DNA of 64,000 nucleotides from Sabellastarte sp. h YS-2021 (lineage: Eukaryota > Annelida > Polychaeta > Sabellida > Sabellidae). Positions 47,601 through 54,558 of this stretch are shown piece after piece. The position numbers and the translations under genes were made by a program. The notes below the pieces were generated by a model that saw nothing but the letters and a program-made list of their open reading frames with translations, was not told where the DNA came from and did not search any database. Position 1 is the stretch's first letter; each line of letters begins with the position of its first letter. The stretch is taken from the NCBI GenBank assembly GCA_964017235.1, contig OZ024933.1, positions 60,432,255-60,496,254 of the forward strand. Direction: 5' to 3'.

Positions 47601-49549
47601 CACGAAATTATCAAAAGATACTACTTATGCACCAAAAATATATTTCTGCAATATAAAATTAAATAAAATGAACAAAACATACATTTAACACGAGTTTTCA
47701 TTAGGGCTGCAAGCGAGCCCGAAAATGCGCCTCGATTCTTCGTTTTGGAAAAGTCGACTCGGACTCGGTTAATCGCTTGAGTATCGCCCACGAAATAAAC
47801 TGCTTCATATTTTGACATATCACGCCTTATAAAATGGTTACAAGGCACACAACAGGAAAGAATTTTGACAATTTATTGAATTTTGGGAAAAAGACGCATT
47901 TATAATGCAAAATATAGGAAACTTTAACCACTTTATATTGCGAGATTTGAGGCGTCTTCGAAATACGCTATAATAAAATGCCGTCTTATAAAACATTGTT
48001 ACACAAAGGATTAAAGTTTGCAAGTACTTAAAATATAAAATACTGAAACGGAAACGCCTTATATTAGTAAAATATATAAATATACTCTTATATTTAAAGA
48101 AAAAAATTGAATTTTGTAGTAGATTTTACGTCTATGTTTAGTTGTTTTCGAAGACCCGGTTCACTTTTCTTGCCTCGAATACTGAACTGAATCGTTTCGT
48201 TTCCGAGTAACCGAAGAATCGTTGCAGCCCTAGTTTTCATGCTTTCCTGTCTACTAGCTGTCAGGTTTTGAATCTCTTCCGTGAGACAGGAAGTAGGTCA
48301 CTGGCAATGTAAACAAAGATGGCGCCAGACTTGACCCCATTTAGTTTCAGTTGTAAATGTGCCTTTTAAAGATTTTATACAATAAATATGCGTTTAAGCA
48401 GTAAAATTACCATTTTTTAAATTTTTGTCTGTTTGGTGTATGTTATTTCGATATTGAAATGCTGGTAGTATGTGTCGATATCGGCAGTTCTGTGGGATGA
48501 TCGATCGATATTGAAATATCGAGCATCAATCCCTATACTAGTAATTATACTTTATTTACAGCCATTTCAAATTTTGAAGTGGAGAAAAGTTTATGGCGGC
48601 CATATTTAAGTCCTCTTTACAAAATTTAAGCCCACTACCACCCAGACTTAAAGTTAAGTCCACTGACTTAGCAATTTCATGGACTTAGCTGCTTTGTGAA
48701 ATCCGCTAAGTCTAAGACCACAGACTTAACATTCTTTTGACAAAATTTAAGACCAAAGTCTTAAATTTAAGTCTAAATCTGGACTTAAGTCCCTTTGTGA
48801 AATCGGCCCCTGGACTTAAATGGATTTCACAAAGGGTGACTACAGGTAATTAAGTCCAAGCTTATCATATAACCACAGTGGGTTTTCTATGTCAGGTGAC
48901 CCTATAAATCTAGTCAAAATATTCTAGTGGTGCTCGAGGTATATCCTGTTTAAATAATTTAATTGTGTTTAATTTGTGAAACCGGCCCCAGAATAATAAA
49001 TCTCTCACGTACTGTAAATATTCCGAAATGCAAAATGGCATGTGCCTCATATGCATCAAATAAGTATAAGTATTATGAGAGTAAAGTAAATATAAACCTT
49101 CATAAACTGTGACACGTGAAATACGAAATTGAGTAGCACTATAGTCAAGTATCCTTGATTCGAGGGTCTTGTTAATTCGAGTATGGCCGTTTTTCTTGGA
49201 TATAAGAGCATCTATTTTCACTTTTTATAACATAAAATGGTGCTTTGGTATTTATATTTTTCTAAAACACATCCCAAATTGCTGCAAAATAAAATATTTA
49301 GACGTGAAATAAGCTCGTAACTGAAACGTTAAAACTCGCGAATCATCAATTAAGACGTAAGGCTACTGTAGTGCCCAGATGCAGAACCCGCACTCATCAC
49401 CTACGATCCCGTATTATCGCCCATTAAATAGCAGATGTTAAAAACATCCGAGATGACAAAGACATATGGACTTTACTTTCTAGATCTTCTGCCGCTAACA
49501 ATAATTCGTCATCAATATCACACCATAACTCGTCAGCATCCTCTGTCAT
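29567..49549 (-). CDS. EXO5: Exonuclease V (EXO5/DEM1), complete five-exon gene; span includes introns
   Basis: EXO5 is a single-strand DNA exonuclease of the RecB/PD-(D/E)XK fold that carries a 4Fe-4S cluster and acts in nuclear DNA repair. Five exons join in phase: 49549-49477, 44564-44187, 39223-39053, 37051-36597 and 29683-29567. They total 1194 nt, or 397 aa plus stop, slightly longer than the roughly 370 aa I recall for vertebrate EXO5. Fe-S ligands are Cys120 (SQSWCEQQ) and Cys371, Cys374 and Cys380 ([11 protein letters not shown]). Nuclease motifs are Asp211 (GMIDEI), Glu226 and Lys228 (EFKTR), and Gln247 with Tyr251 ([10 protein letters not shown]). All introns use GT-AG. Exons 2-5 are secure by motif; exon 1 rests on a Met start, an acidic N-terminus and splice phase only. 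The introns hold satellite arrays and nested transposons. Confidence 0.93.
29684..30369. other. Start of EXO5 intron 4, unidentified open frames
   Basis: A + strand frame at 30093-30323 (76 codons) ends in an acidic segment with [18 protein letters not shown]. It overlaps a - strand frame at 29933-30187. The acidic tail looks protein-like and might be a transposase or host-gene relic, but I recognise no family. Confidence 0.3.
30480..33950 (-). repeat. S2 satellite array, 143-bp monomer with higher-order structure
   Basis: About 24 monomers have an exact 143-bp spacing for most (for example TACAGTTCTG at 30541, 30684, 31082 and 31225; one monomer near 30800 is short by 31 bp). Diagnostic variants such as CATTATTAATAGG recur at 32191 and 33050, about six monomers apart, showing a higher-order repeat of roughly 858 bp. 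Monomers are highly similar, so the array is young or homogenised. Confidence 0.93.
33951..35350 (-). repeat. Diverged S2-related units with longer period
   Basis: Repeated landmarks are CTATTACTCACTTATGGCAT, CCCCAAACTATATGCCATCT and AAAGTAGCTATTACTCAGCT, with spacing near 300 bp. These are about twice the S2 monomer and share its CTATTACTCAGCTATCCAA core. Confidence 0.7.
34286..34397 (+). mobile_element. 112-bp LINE 3' end inserted in the satellite array
   Basis: Neighbouring monomers read CTATCCAATGTGCAAC. Here 112 bp separate CCAA from TGTGCAAC. The insert ends ACGGAGATTAAGCACG... and (TGAT)n, resembling the GGAGATTAAGCGC end of the LINE family elsewhere but with a different tail repeat. 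Confidence 0.6.
35539..35571. repeat. GC-rich terminal hairpin
   Basis: Two ~15-nt arms (ATCTCCC.CCGGGCT type, one small bulge) are separated by a 2-nt loop. It is conspicuous in AT-rich surroundings and marks the right end of the 5.2-kb element. Confidence 0.8.
35575..36596. other. EXO5 intron 4, right part
   Basis: 35706-35752 is bounded by GGCCAGCAAC and GTTGCTGGCC, a 10-bp inverted repeat. 35800-36010 resembles one S5-type unit in reverse (GGTAGTGATCCGGGTCTGGA). No exon was seen. Confidence 0.45.
36597..37051 (-). CDS. EXO5: EXO5 exon 4, nuclease core (residues 208-359)
   Basis: This is the largest exon (455 nt), with acceptor GATTTCAG|GA and a consensus donor AAG|GTAAGT. It carries catalytic Asp211 (GMIDEI), the E-x-K motif Glu226/Lys228 (LLEFKTR) and the [10 protein letters not shown] helix typical of RecB-family nucleases. 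It ends at [11 protein letters not shown], just before the Cys-rich C-terminal segment encoded 6.9 kb away. Confidence 0.95.
37299..37660. mobile_element. hAT-type MITE, 362 bp, in EXO5 intron 3
   Basis: It begins TAGGGCAGGGTCGGTA and ends TACCGACCCTGCCCTA, a perfect 16-bp inverted repeat. It is flanked by GAGAAAAC and GACAAAAC, an 8-bp target duplication with one mismatch. The TAGGG terminus and 8-bp duplication are hAT hallmarks. Confidence 0.82.
37733..37956 (+). mobile_element. Tigger/pogo-type MITE, 5'-truncated
   Basis: It matches the right part of the complete copy at 41207-42014 (GATAAAGATCAAAGAAGTTA, GTAGGGAGACAAGATTTC) and ends GAAGTTCTACTG followed by TA. Confidence 0.78.
38580..38730. 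mobile_element. Decayed hAT-like MITE rich in ACTTGTAC
   Basis: Inverted and direct runs of AAGTACTTGTACTTGTACTT end in TTGACCCCAACCCTG. This resembles hAT MITEs ending CAGGGTTGGGGTCAA, but the left end is lost. Confidence 0.45.
39053..39223 (-). CDS. EXO5: EXO5 exon 3 (residues 151-208)
   Basis: The 171-nt exon runs from the acceptor TTTGTAG|AG to the donor ATCG|GTATGT. It encodes [12 protein letters not shown], then [13 protein letters not shown] and the REIPIFG...DVFIIG segment that leads into the catalytic Asp. Split codons on both sides restore Glu (G|AG) and Gly (G|GA), a strong check on the gene model. Confidence 0.93.
39224..40208. other. EXO5 intron 2, left part
   Basis: AT-rich. 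No repeat or exon was recognised before composite copy B starts. Confidence 0.5.
41207..42014 (+). mobile_element. Complete Tigger/pogo-type MITE, 808 bp, with TA target duplication
   Basis: The ends CAGTAGAACCTCACTTATCC and (reverse complement of the right end) CAGTAGAACCTCGGTTATCC form the inverted repeat. TA flanks both sides (41205-41206, 42015-42016). Removing it restores the S5 text GAGGTATCTGTCTTTAAAAA found in sister monomers. It has no transposase; the 69-codon frame inside is not recognisable. Confidence 0.9.
43030..43420 (+). repeat. S7 repeat, ~170-bp monomers (copy B)
   Basis: The same units as 26890-27260, with about three repeats of GGTCAGGTACTTTGGCGGTC or one-base variants of it. 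The 92-codon frame on the - strand is two copies of one repeat translation and is not a gene. Confidence 0.85.
43780..44186. other. EXO5 intron 2, right part
   Basis: Two overlapping + strand frames (43628-43960, 43879-44148) have no domain. The first begins in repeat sequence. Nothing else was recognised. Confidence 0.5.
44187..44564 (-). CDS. EXO5: EXO5 exon 2 (residues 25-151)
   Basis: This 378-nt exon encodes a lineage-variable N-terminal region followed by the first conserved block, [17 protein letters not shown], with the Fe-S ligand Cys120, and ends in SELHLAR. The donor is AGAG|GTAAAA at 44187/44186. An extra pair of cysteines (KGKCHVC, Cys68 and Cys71) lies in the variable part. The 5' boundary is inferred from phase; a closer acceptor (TTTAG at 44517-44516) would not keep frame with exon 1. 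Confidence 0.88.
44565..45489. other. EXO5 intron 1, left part
   Basis: AT-rich; short frames on both strands overlap each other and have no domain. Confidence 0.5.
45490..45960. mobile_element. MITE with ~75-bp imperfect terminal inverted repeats plus a duplicated arm
   Basis: The left arm CACACAACAGGCCATATGTC... and CGGTTATGGGTTTTGGGCGA pairs with the reverse of 45775-45846 (CGGTTATAGGGATTGGGCAA). Both contain CTTCAACTACCAT. A second, more diverged right-type arm follows at 45847-45960 (CACTACAGGTGGTATGCCCT on the - strand), suggesting a nested or tandem copy. Confidence 0.65.
45961..47040. other. EXO5 intron 1, middle part
   Basis: 46450-47010 contains repeated words such as ACCAATAAATGCC, ACCAGTAAATGCC and ATTATCACCAGGTACCAATT that look like a decayed element. 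Its ends are not clear. Confidence 0.4.
47457..48540. mobile_element. Nest level 3: hAT-type element with 8-bp target duplication
   Basis: It begins TAGTATAGGGA and ends TCCCTATACTA. It is flanked by GTAATTAT on both sides (47449-47456 and 48541-48548), an exact 8-bp duplication. Subterminal CGATCGATATT...AATATCGATCG-like words are present. No transposase frame. Confidence 0.85.
47702..48232. mobile_element. Nest level 4: hAT MITE, 531 bp, exact 8-bp target duplication
   Basis: It begins TAGGGCTGCAA and ends TTGCAGCCCTA, flanked by GTTTTCAT on both sides (47694-47701 and 48233-48240). The TAGGGCTGCAA terminus with an 8-bp duplication is a classic hAT signature. It is the youngest insertion in the nest by position. 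Confidence 0.9.
48992..49476. other. EXO5 intron 1, right part next to exon 1
   Basis: The 103-codon - strand frame at 48910-49221 overlaps the transposon end and has no domain. The donor GTAAAG of exon 1 lies at 49476-49471. Confidence 0.5.
49477..49549 (-). CDS. EXO5: EXO5 exon 1 (start codon exon, residues 1-24 plus one base)
   Basis: The start codon is at 49549-49547. The peptide begins [16 protein letters not shown], an acidic leader like the poorly conserved EXO5 N-terminus. The donor reads GAAA|GTAAAG at 49477/49476 and leaves phase 1. That matches the acceptor ATTCAG|GT of exon 2 at 44564, so codon 25 becomes AGT (Ser). No homology proves this exon; it is chosen for position, phase and open frame. 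Confidence 0.65.
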
Positions 49550-49801
49550 TTTGTGGTTAAATACAAAATTCAATCCAGGAAACTATAAAGTTTCTGTTTG
49601 TTTACCTTTGGCTAGCCTTCACCTTATTGTATCTATACGCACAGAATAAAAGCTGTTAACGTTTTGAAAAACTTAAAATTAAACTAAATGTAAAATTTTT
49701 AAATAATATTTTGTATATCCATGCAAAGTGATTCATTTTTATAACCGTTAAAGGAAACATATATTGTGCCATATGCATATATAGTTGAGACTTAAGTAAC
49801 C
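49550..49801. promoter_or_regulatory. Probable bidirectional promoter between EXO5 and the LIAT1-like gene
   Basis: The EXO5 start codon (-, 49549) and the first candidate + strand ATG (49802) are 252 bp apart and point away from each other. The interval holds no recognisable repeat, unlike most of the window. No clear TATA box at a convincing distance was identified. This is inference from gene geometry. Confidence 0.5.
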
Positions 49802-49892
49802 ATGGCGCAGGGACCCGTTATTTACATTGTGTGTGAAGTGGCCCATAGACACGCTCTGTCAAAGTATCTGTACTGCAGTGAAGTGATTTCTG
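49802..49892 (+). other. Possible 5' exon of the LIAT1-like gene: uORF or alternative N-terminus
   Basis: An ATG in a strong context (AACCATGG) opens a 30-codon frame (MAQGPVIYIVCEV...) that ends at a plausible donor, TTCTG|GTTAGT. Spliced to the acceptor at 50251-50252 (GTGTCAG|CA) it would stop at TGA 50264, making a 34-aa uORF ending 18 nt before the main ATG. Spliced instead to TCAG at 50293-50294 it would read in frame into the main protein. Neither is proved. Confidence 0.4.
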
Positions 49893-50284
49893 GTTAGTAT
49901 GTGTGAGTTTATACGTTTTTCCTCTCAAGGGACGGTTGACAGAAGGGTTCAAATTAAAATGGACTGCATTTCTTATCACATTTTCTGAAATGGTGTAGTT
50001 AAATGACGTTCAAGGACCCTGTCATGGACACATACAGCAAATATGGATAGATAAGTCTAAAGAAAACAAAAGTATGCACAAATATACTTTTTTGTGACAC
50101 TACAGTATATTTTTAAAATGTGACTAGGCGATAACATATTTTCAGATAAGAGGGTACACATGTGAGAACTATTCTGCATGTTATTGTATTTGTTATTGTG
50201 CCATTACCTCTGGAGTGTTTATATTTAACTTTCTTGGATAATTTTGTGTCAGCAATCATATATTGACTACATAAACTTAACACA

Positions 50285-50471
50285 ATGGAGTCAGGCAAGA
50301 AATCATCCAACTCTTCAAAGAAAGGAAGCTCTGGCCAAAGTGGGGATAGGAGTTCAAAGAAACAAAAAAGCAGCAAAAAGAGAAAAATGAAGAGAAAGCA
50401 GGACAAAGAAACTGGAAAGATAAGTTCAAGTCCTGAATGTGAAGTTACAGATCTACCCTCAGACAATCCAG
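50285..50471 (+). CDS. LIAT1-like gene, exon 1
   Basis: It encodes 62 codons plus one base. The context ACACAATGG has the favourable A at -3 and G at +4. The Ser/Lys-biased composition makes the antisense strand appear open as well, which is a shadow. The donor is CCAG|GTAGAG. The following intron is 3.35 kb and contains an S4 repeat array. Confidence 0.72.
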
Positions 50472-53400
50472 GTAGAGTACTCACACATGATATGAATTAT
50501 TAATCTGAACCAGGAACCAAATTAAACTATATATTTTCTTAGGGTCCAACTGTCCATATATGTCTACTATAGACAGACTTTCGGCTACTATAACAGCCCT
50601 TTTTGCGCCAATGTATGGCCAAGACTATATTACAGATAGTGACGAGAACCTATTTTATATCTGACCATATCTGTCATCCCTGTAATATTTGAGAATTACA
50701 GAGTATGTATAGGAATCCACATCCAGGGGAAATAAAGATATCTAACACTTTGTTACCATGGACTTTTAGAGCTAGAAATCTAGATAGTTTTATTCCAAAA
50801 AAGTAATGTAAAATCAGACACATACTATATATGTAATGATAAATACTGAAAAAAAGGGGAAAAAACATGCAAAGTTTGCACATTAATTGTTAATTATGGA
50901 CCCTGTTAATAACATGTGACAAGCCTACAGGCAGTAATCTTTTGAACCATATTAGTTTACTGTAACATGGTCTAATGATTAACTGTTTACAACTGTAAAT
51001 CTAATGTTAAAAATTTACCATTCATTAATTTGAAACACTTAAACAACTTTTAAATAGACCACTAAACATTTTGTTAGATCTCATGTATGATACATAAATT
51101 TCAGTTGATCTGACACTGTGGAATGGACCACAGAGACAGTGTTATTTTATGATGACAATATATTTAATCTATTAAAATATGATGAAAAAATGAGTATTTG
51201 GCTTTTTTTTTTTACAAAAAAAATGGTTGTTTAATTTTACTCAAGTGTAAGGATCAAGATATTCTATTCTCATTTTTATGAAAGTTACAGCATTCCTACA
51301 TATTGTCCAGGTTTACTTTAATTCCAAGAGGTCAGATTTTGTTGGAAAATATATAAATGTATGTACTCTCTTAATATACATGAAGTAACACTTGACTACT
51401 GTTTTGTGAGTTTTTGTGAATATGCCTTAAGTGAATTCATATAAGGTGTACCTGTGCCATATTTGGGAAATACAGGAGCTAAATAAGTTTCTCACAGTTG
51501 CTATATTTTAAAAATAGCAAAACGATTGTTCATACAGTGAAGGTGTCAATTTTCTATGTCAATATCTATCTTAATAAAGGTTCTTAGAAGCTTTCTTGTT
51601 TACAGTGTGTGACCTTTTATTTGTGTCTGATATTAAGCAGTCGCCACCAATTGATACATGCTATAATGTTTCAGTTTTCTATGTTTACCAAATAGATATA
51701 TGTATACTGAATTAAAGGGTCTATTAAGTACCAATGAGTGAGTTTAAATCTGCATGTAATATGTGCACAACTATTCTTTTCTTTGTGTTTCCTCTTTTAT
51801 TGTCTGTGGATGACAATATAGACTATGCACAAATATCACTTCAGTCACATCATATTTGGTCTCCACTTCTTGTGCTTAACATTAAATCTGATATTATAAA
51901 TTAGGTAAATTAGATTGACACAGAAGTCTTAGCTATAAGTGTTTATTGAAAGGTTATTGCACTCTTGACAAAAATTGAGATAAAGGCGAAAAAAAATATA
52001 CATGTAATTATAATACAAAATAAGACATTTTGTGAAACCAAAATCACCACTTAGCAAAACATGTTTGAGCTGCTAACTTTTTTTCACAGCCTCTTTTGGC
52101 TCTGCAGTATTGCTTTCCCCCCAACATCCAGCTGGGCAGGCGGGCAGTGAGAAAAATCTTACCTGAGTTGTATCTTGGAAACCATAAGGTGTAGGAAATG
52201 ATACTTGGGAGAGACATTGGTTTGCAAGTTGTAGTATGCAGTGTTATGGTGTGACATTGATTTAACATTTAACCTTACTGTAGTGATCTTGACCTTTAAA
52301 ATCATGTCCAGGCTATATCTTACAATCTATAAGGTGTTGGGAAGTTGATACAGACCTTGATTTAACCTTTGATCTTTCCATAGTGACCCTGACTTTTAAA
52401 ATCTTGTCCAGACTATATCTTGGAAACCCTTAGGTAGAAAAAGTTGATACTTTGCATAGATATTGGTTTGGGGTGTTTATTGTCACAGCATGACCTTGAT
52501 TTGACCTTTGCCCTACCATAGTGACCCTAATCATTCAAATTTTGTCTGGATTAAATCTTGTAAACTTGCAGGAAGTTAATAATAATGGCAGGAATATTGG
52601 TTGGGGATTTCAATGTGCAGTGTCGTGGAATGACCTTGACTTGACCTTTGGCCTTGCCATAGCAACCATAACCTTTAAAATCTTGCCCAGGCTGTATCTC
52701 AGAAATCATAATGTGTAGGAAATTGTTACTGGTTGTAGGTGTGTAACATCTATAGTGTGACCTTTGATCTTTGGCCAGAATATTTTTAGTGCCATATTTG
52801 AGACAGATTTCTGATATCACAAAGATTTATTGATTGACATAACTGATTATTATAAGTACTTTTATCTAATTGTGCCATCTCCATTCACAGCTACACTTTA
52901 GTAAATTGAAAATATAATAGCTTCTTAAATTTTAATTTACAAATTGATGCTGTCATCTTGCTATTAAATTGTCTTATTTTTATACTTTGGTCTTTAAATA
53001 CATTTTCTCTTTCTTGAGAGTTATTTCCCCTGCACCTTTGCATAACTATTGATCTGAAACTTTAAGACTCCTTATCTTTGCACTTTCTCACCTCTTCTAT
53101 ATCCCATAGTTTCCAATAATATTTCCCAGGAAGTGTGGTACCAGCATTTATGATGCTATTTTTAAGATTAAAATAAGCTCTTGGCCACATTTGGAAAATA
53201 TGGTAAAATATTGCTCAGATCACATTTTTCCCATTTCAACATACCTATGTAAGTTAAGCTAGACATACAAGTCAATAATTTGAAAGCAGCGGGTGTACTA
53301 TTGTATAGTTACCCTCCCCTGGCAGGCGCTTGCTGAGTTACAACTTTGTTATGGTTAATGACTTTCTCTTTTTGGATTCCAGTGCATTAGAGGATCTTTA

Positions 53401-54558
53401 TCTTTATTAGAGGAACATTGTACCATTTCTCCACAGCTACAATAAAGATTGTGTCTCAAAAGAACCAGTAAAATTCAATTCAGTTAAATTTAACTGAAAG
53501 TGATAATACAGTTATTCATCCTGTGCATCAAAAAATGAACTCAGAAAATATAATAATGTTAACAGACCACAGTTAAAGACTTTAATTTGCTGTTACATTC
53601 CACAAAATGCCACCTGGTTTAACTTCACATCTGTCACCATGCATCAGAATCTTCCTCTTTGAAACTTTTGTCAAGTTCTAGTGGTCTGTCTCTGGATATC
53701 ATTTGCTGCTGAAAATGCTTAAAAATAGCTCTCTGGAGTCAAATGTAAAAGCATTGCAATTACTAATTGGAATAATTTATGCTTACACTTGATGTCTACT
53801 TTTCTTCTTTGTTCTTTACTTTAGATCTTGAGTCAGATGCAGTGTCTCTCAAAGATTTTGTAGAAGACAGAAGTCCTGGGGACACAGGAAAGCGACCAAT
53901 CCTTCAAACCACTGCACACCCCAAAGAAACTAGTCACAGCAAATCTGCCAATGAAGTAATGACCAAGGCCTCAAAGAACCCATTTGGCAAAGCCGTGAGT
54001 ACCCTCAAAAGTCAGAGTGTCACCAAAGTCAAAGGGCAAAGTTCACAGTCCATGAGAATCAAGGAATCTTCATCCAATATGTCATTGTCATCCAAAACTA
54101 GCAAGTCCACGTCTAGTTTAGGTATAAATATCTCCAGCACAGCCATCAGTCAATCTGACTCCAGATTAGCCTTAGAAACTATGGCTTCTTCAAAAAAGGA
54201 ACTCCCAAGGAATGAAAGCTTACGCTGGGAAAATGTCTGCTCAGATTCTGATGAGGAACAGGAGAGATTAAAGTTGTATAAATTAAACAGAAGAAAACGG
54301 TACCTCGCAGCAGCAAATAAAAAGTACTCAGACTGGATCGCCACTTTGAGTGGAAGTACCCATAGTCTTTCAACAATTTCGAACCATCATATGGAAGGGG
54401 ATTATAGTACTAGCACAGATAGTATTAAACATAGTAACTCAGGAACCACTAATAGTTACATGAAAACGATCAATACTATACAAGAAGGTTTTGTACCTGG
54501 GGTGAGACAAGATATATCCCTCAGAAGTAGTGGTAGTCAAATGATGTTGAATTGTTAA
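50285..54558 (+). CDS. LIAT1-like (ligand of ATE1) Lys/Ser-rich protein, two exons; span includes intron
   Basis: Exon 1 (50285-50471) ends AATCCAG|GTAGAG in phase 1. Exon 2 (53825-54558) begins after TTTACTTTAG and restores Asp63. The product is 306 aa. Residues 1-55 are Ser/Lys-rich with basic runs such as KKQKSSKKRKMKRKQDK, a likely nuclear/nucleolar signal. Residues 64-190 are Ser/Thr-rich and low complexity. Residues 191-235 hold the one folded-looking block: SLRWENV, an acidic stretch, then RLKLYKLNRRKRYLAA and YSDW. A basic N-terminus followed by an xLRWxx...YKxNRRKRY block is what I recall of LIAT1, the partner of arginyltransferase ATE1. The identification is from memory of that pattern, so it is moderate. 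The start is chosen because an in-frame TGA lies at 50264; an alternative upstream start exists at 49802. Confidence 0.68.
50472..52079. other. LIAT1-like gene intron, left part
   Basis: AT-rich with no recognised repeat or additional exon. Small coding exons cannot be excluded. Confidence 0.45.
52080..52770 (-). repeat. S4 array, reverse orientation, diverged, in the intron
   Basis: About four monomers, written on the + strand as TGACCTTGATTTGACCTTTG, AAATCTTGTCCAGGCTATAT and GTAGGAAATTGATAC-like words: the reverse complement of the 15.8-17.1 kb array. They are more diverged than that array. The right flank (52790-52830, CATATTTGAGACAGATTTCT) recurs near 62845. Confidence 0.8.
52771..53824. 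other. LIAT1-like gene intron, right part
   Basis: No feature apart from the pyrimidine-rich acceptor TTCTTTGTTCTTTACTTTAG at 53805-53824. Confidence 0.5.
53825..54558 (+). CDS. LIAT1-like gene, exon 2 with conserved block and stop
   Basis: The exon begins ATCTTGAG after a pyrimidine-rich acceptor and stays open for 734 nt to TAA. The opening D-LESDAVSLKDFVED is acidic, and the conserved NRRKRYL motif is at residues 217-223. The frame and phase agree with exon 1. The reverse strand carries two shorter open frames that have no independent support. Confidence 0.78.

Larger units (their letters stand above)
47135..48810. mobile_element. Nest level 2: related transposon, inverted repeat GGGGCCGATTTCAC
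   Basis: GGGGCCGATTTCAC at 47135-47148 and GTGAAATCGGCCCC ending at 48810 are exact inverted repeats. The arms are rich in TTAAGTC/GACTTAG words. It sits inside level 1 and itself contains level 3. Confidence 0.75.
47041..48991. mobile_element. Nest level 1: outer transposon, inverted repeat CTGGGGCCGGTTTC
   Basis: The left end is CTGGGGCCGGTTTC (47041-47054) and the right end is its exact reverse complement (48978-48991). The arms contain GACTTAA/TTAAGTCC words. Its right arm (48813-48960) resembles an internal segment of the element nested in it (47220-47340), so levels 1 and 2 are related copies. The whole nest lies in EXO5 intron 1. Confidence 0.72.

Noticed and set aside
50113-50484. 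123-codon - strand frame rich in Leu/Phe
   Set aside because: It is the antisense of the Lys/Ser-rich LIAT1-like exon 1; compositional shadow.
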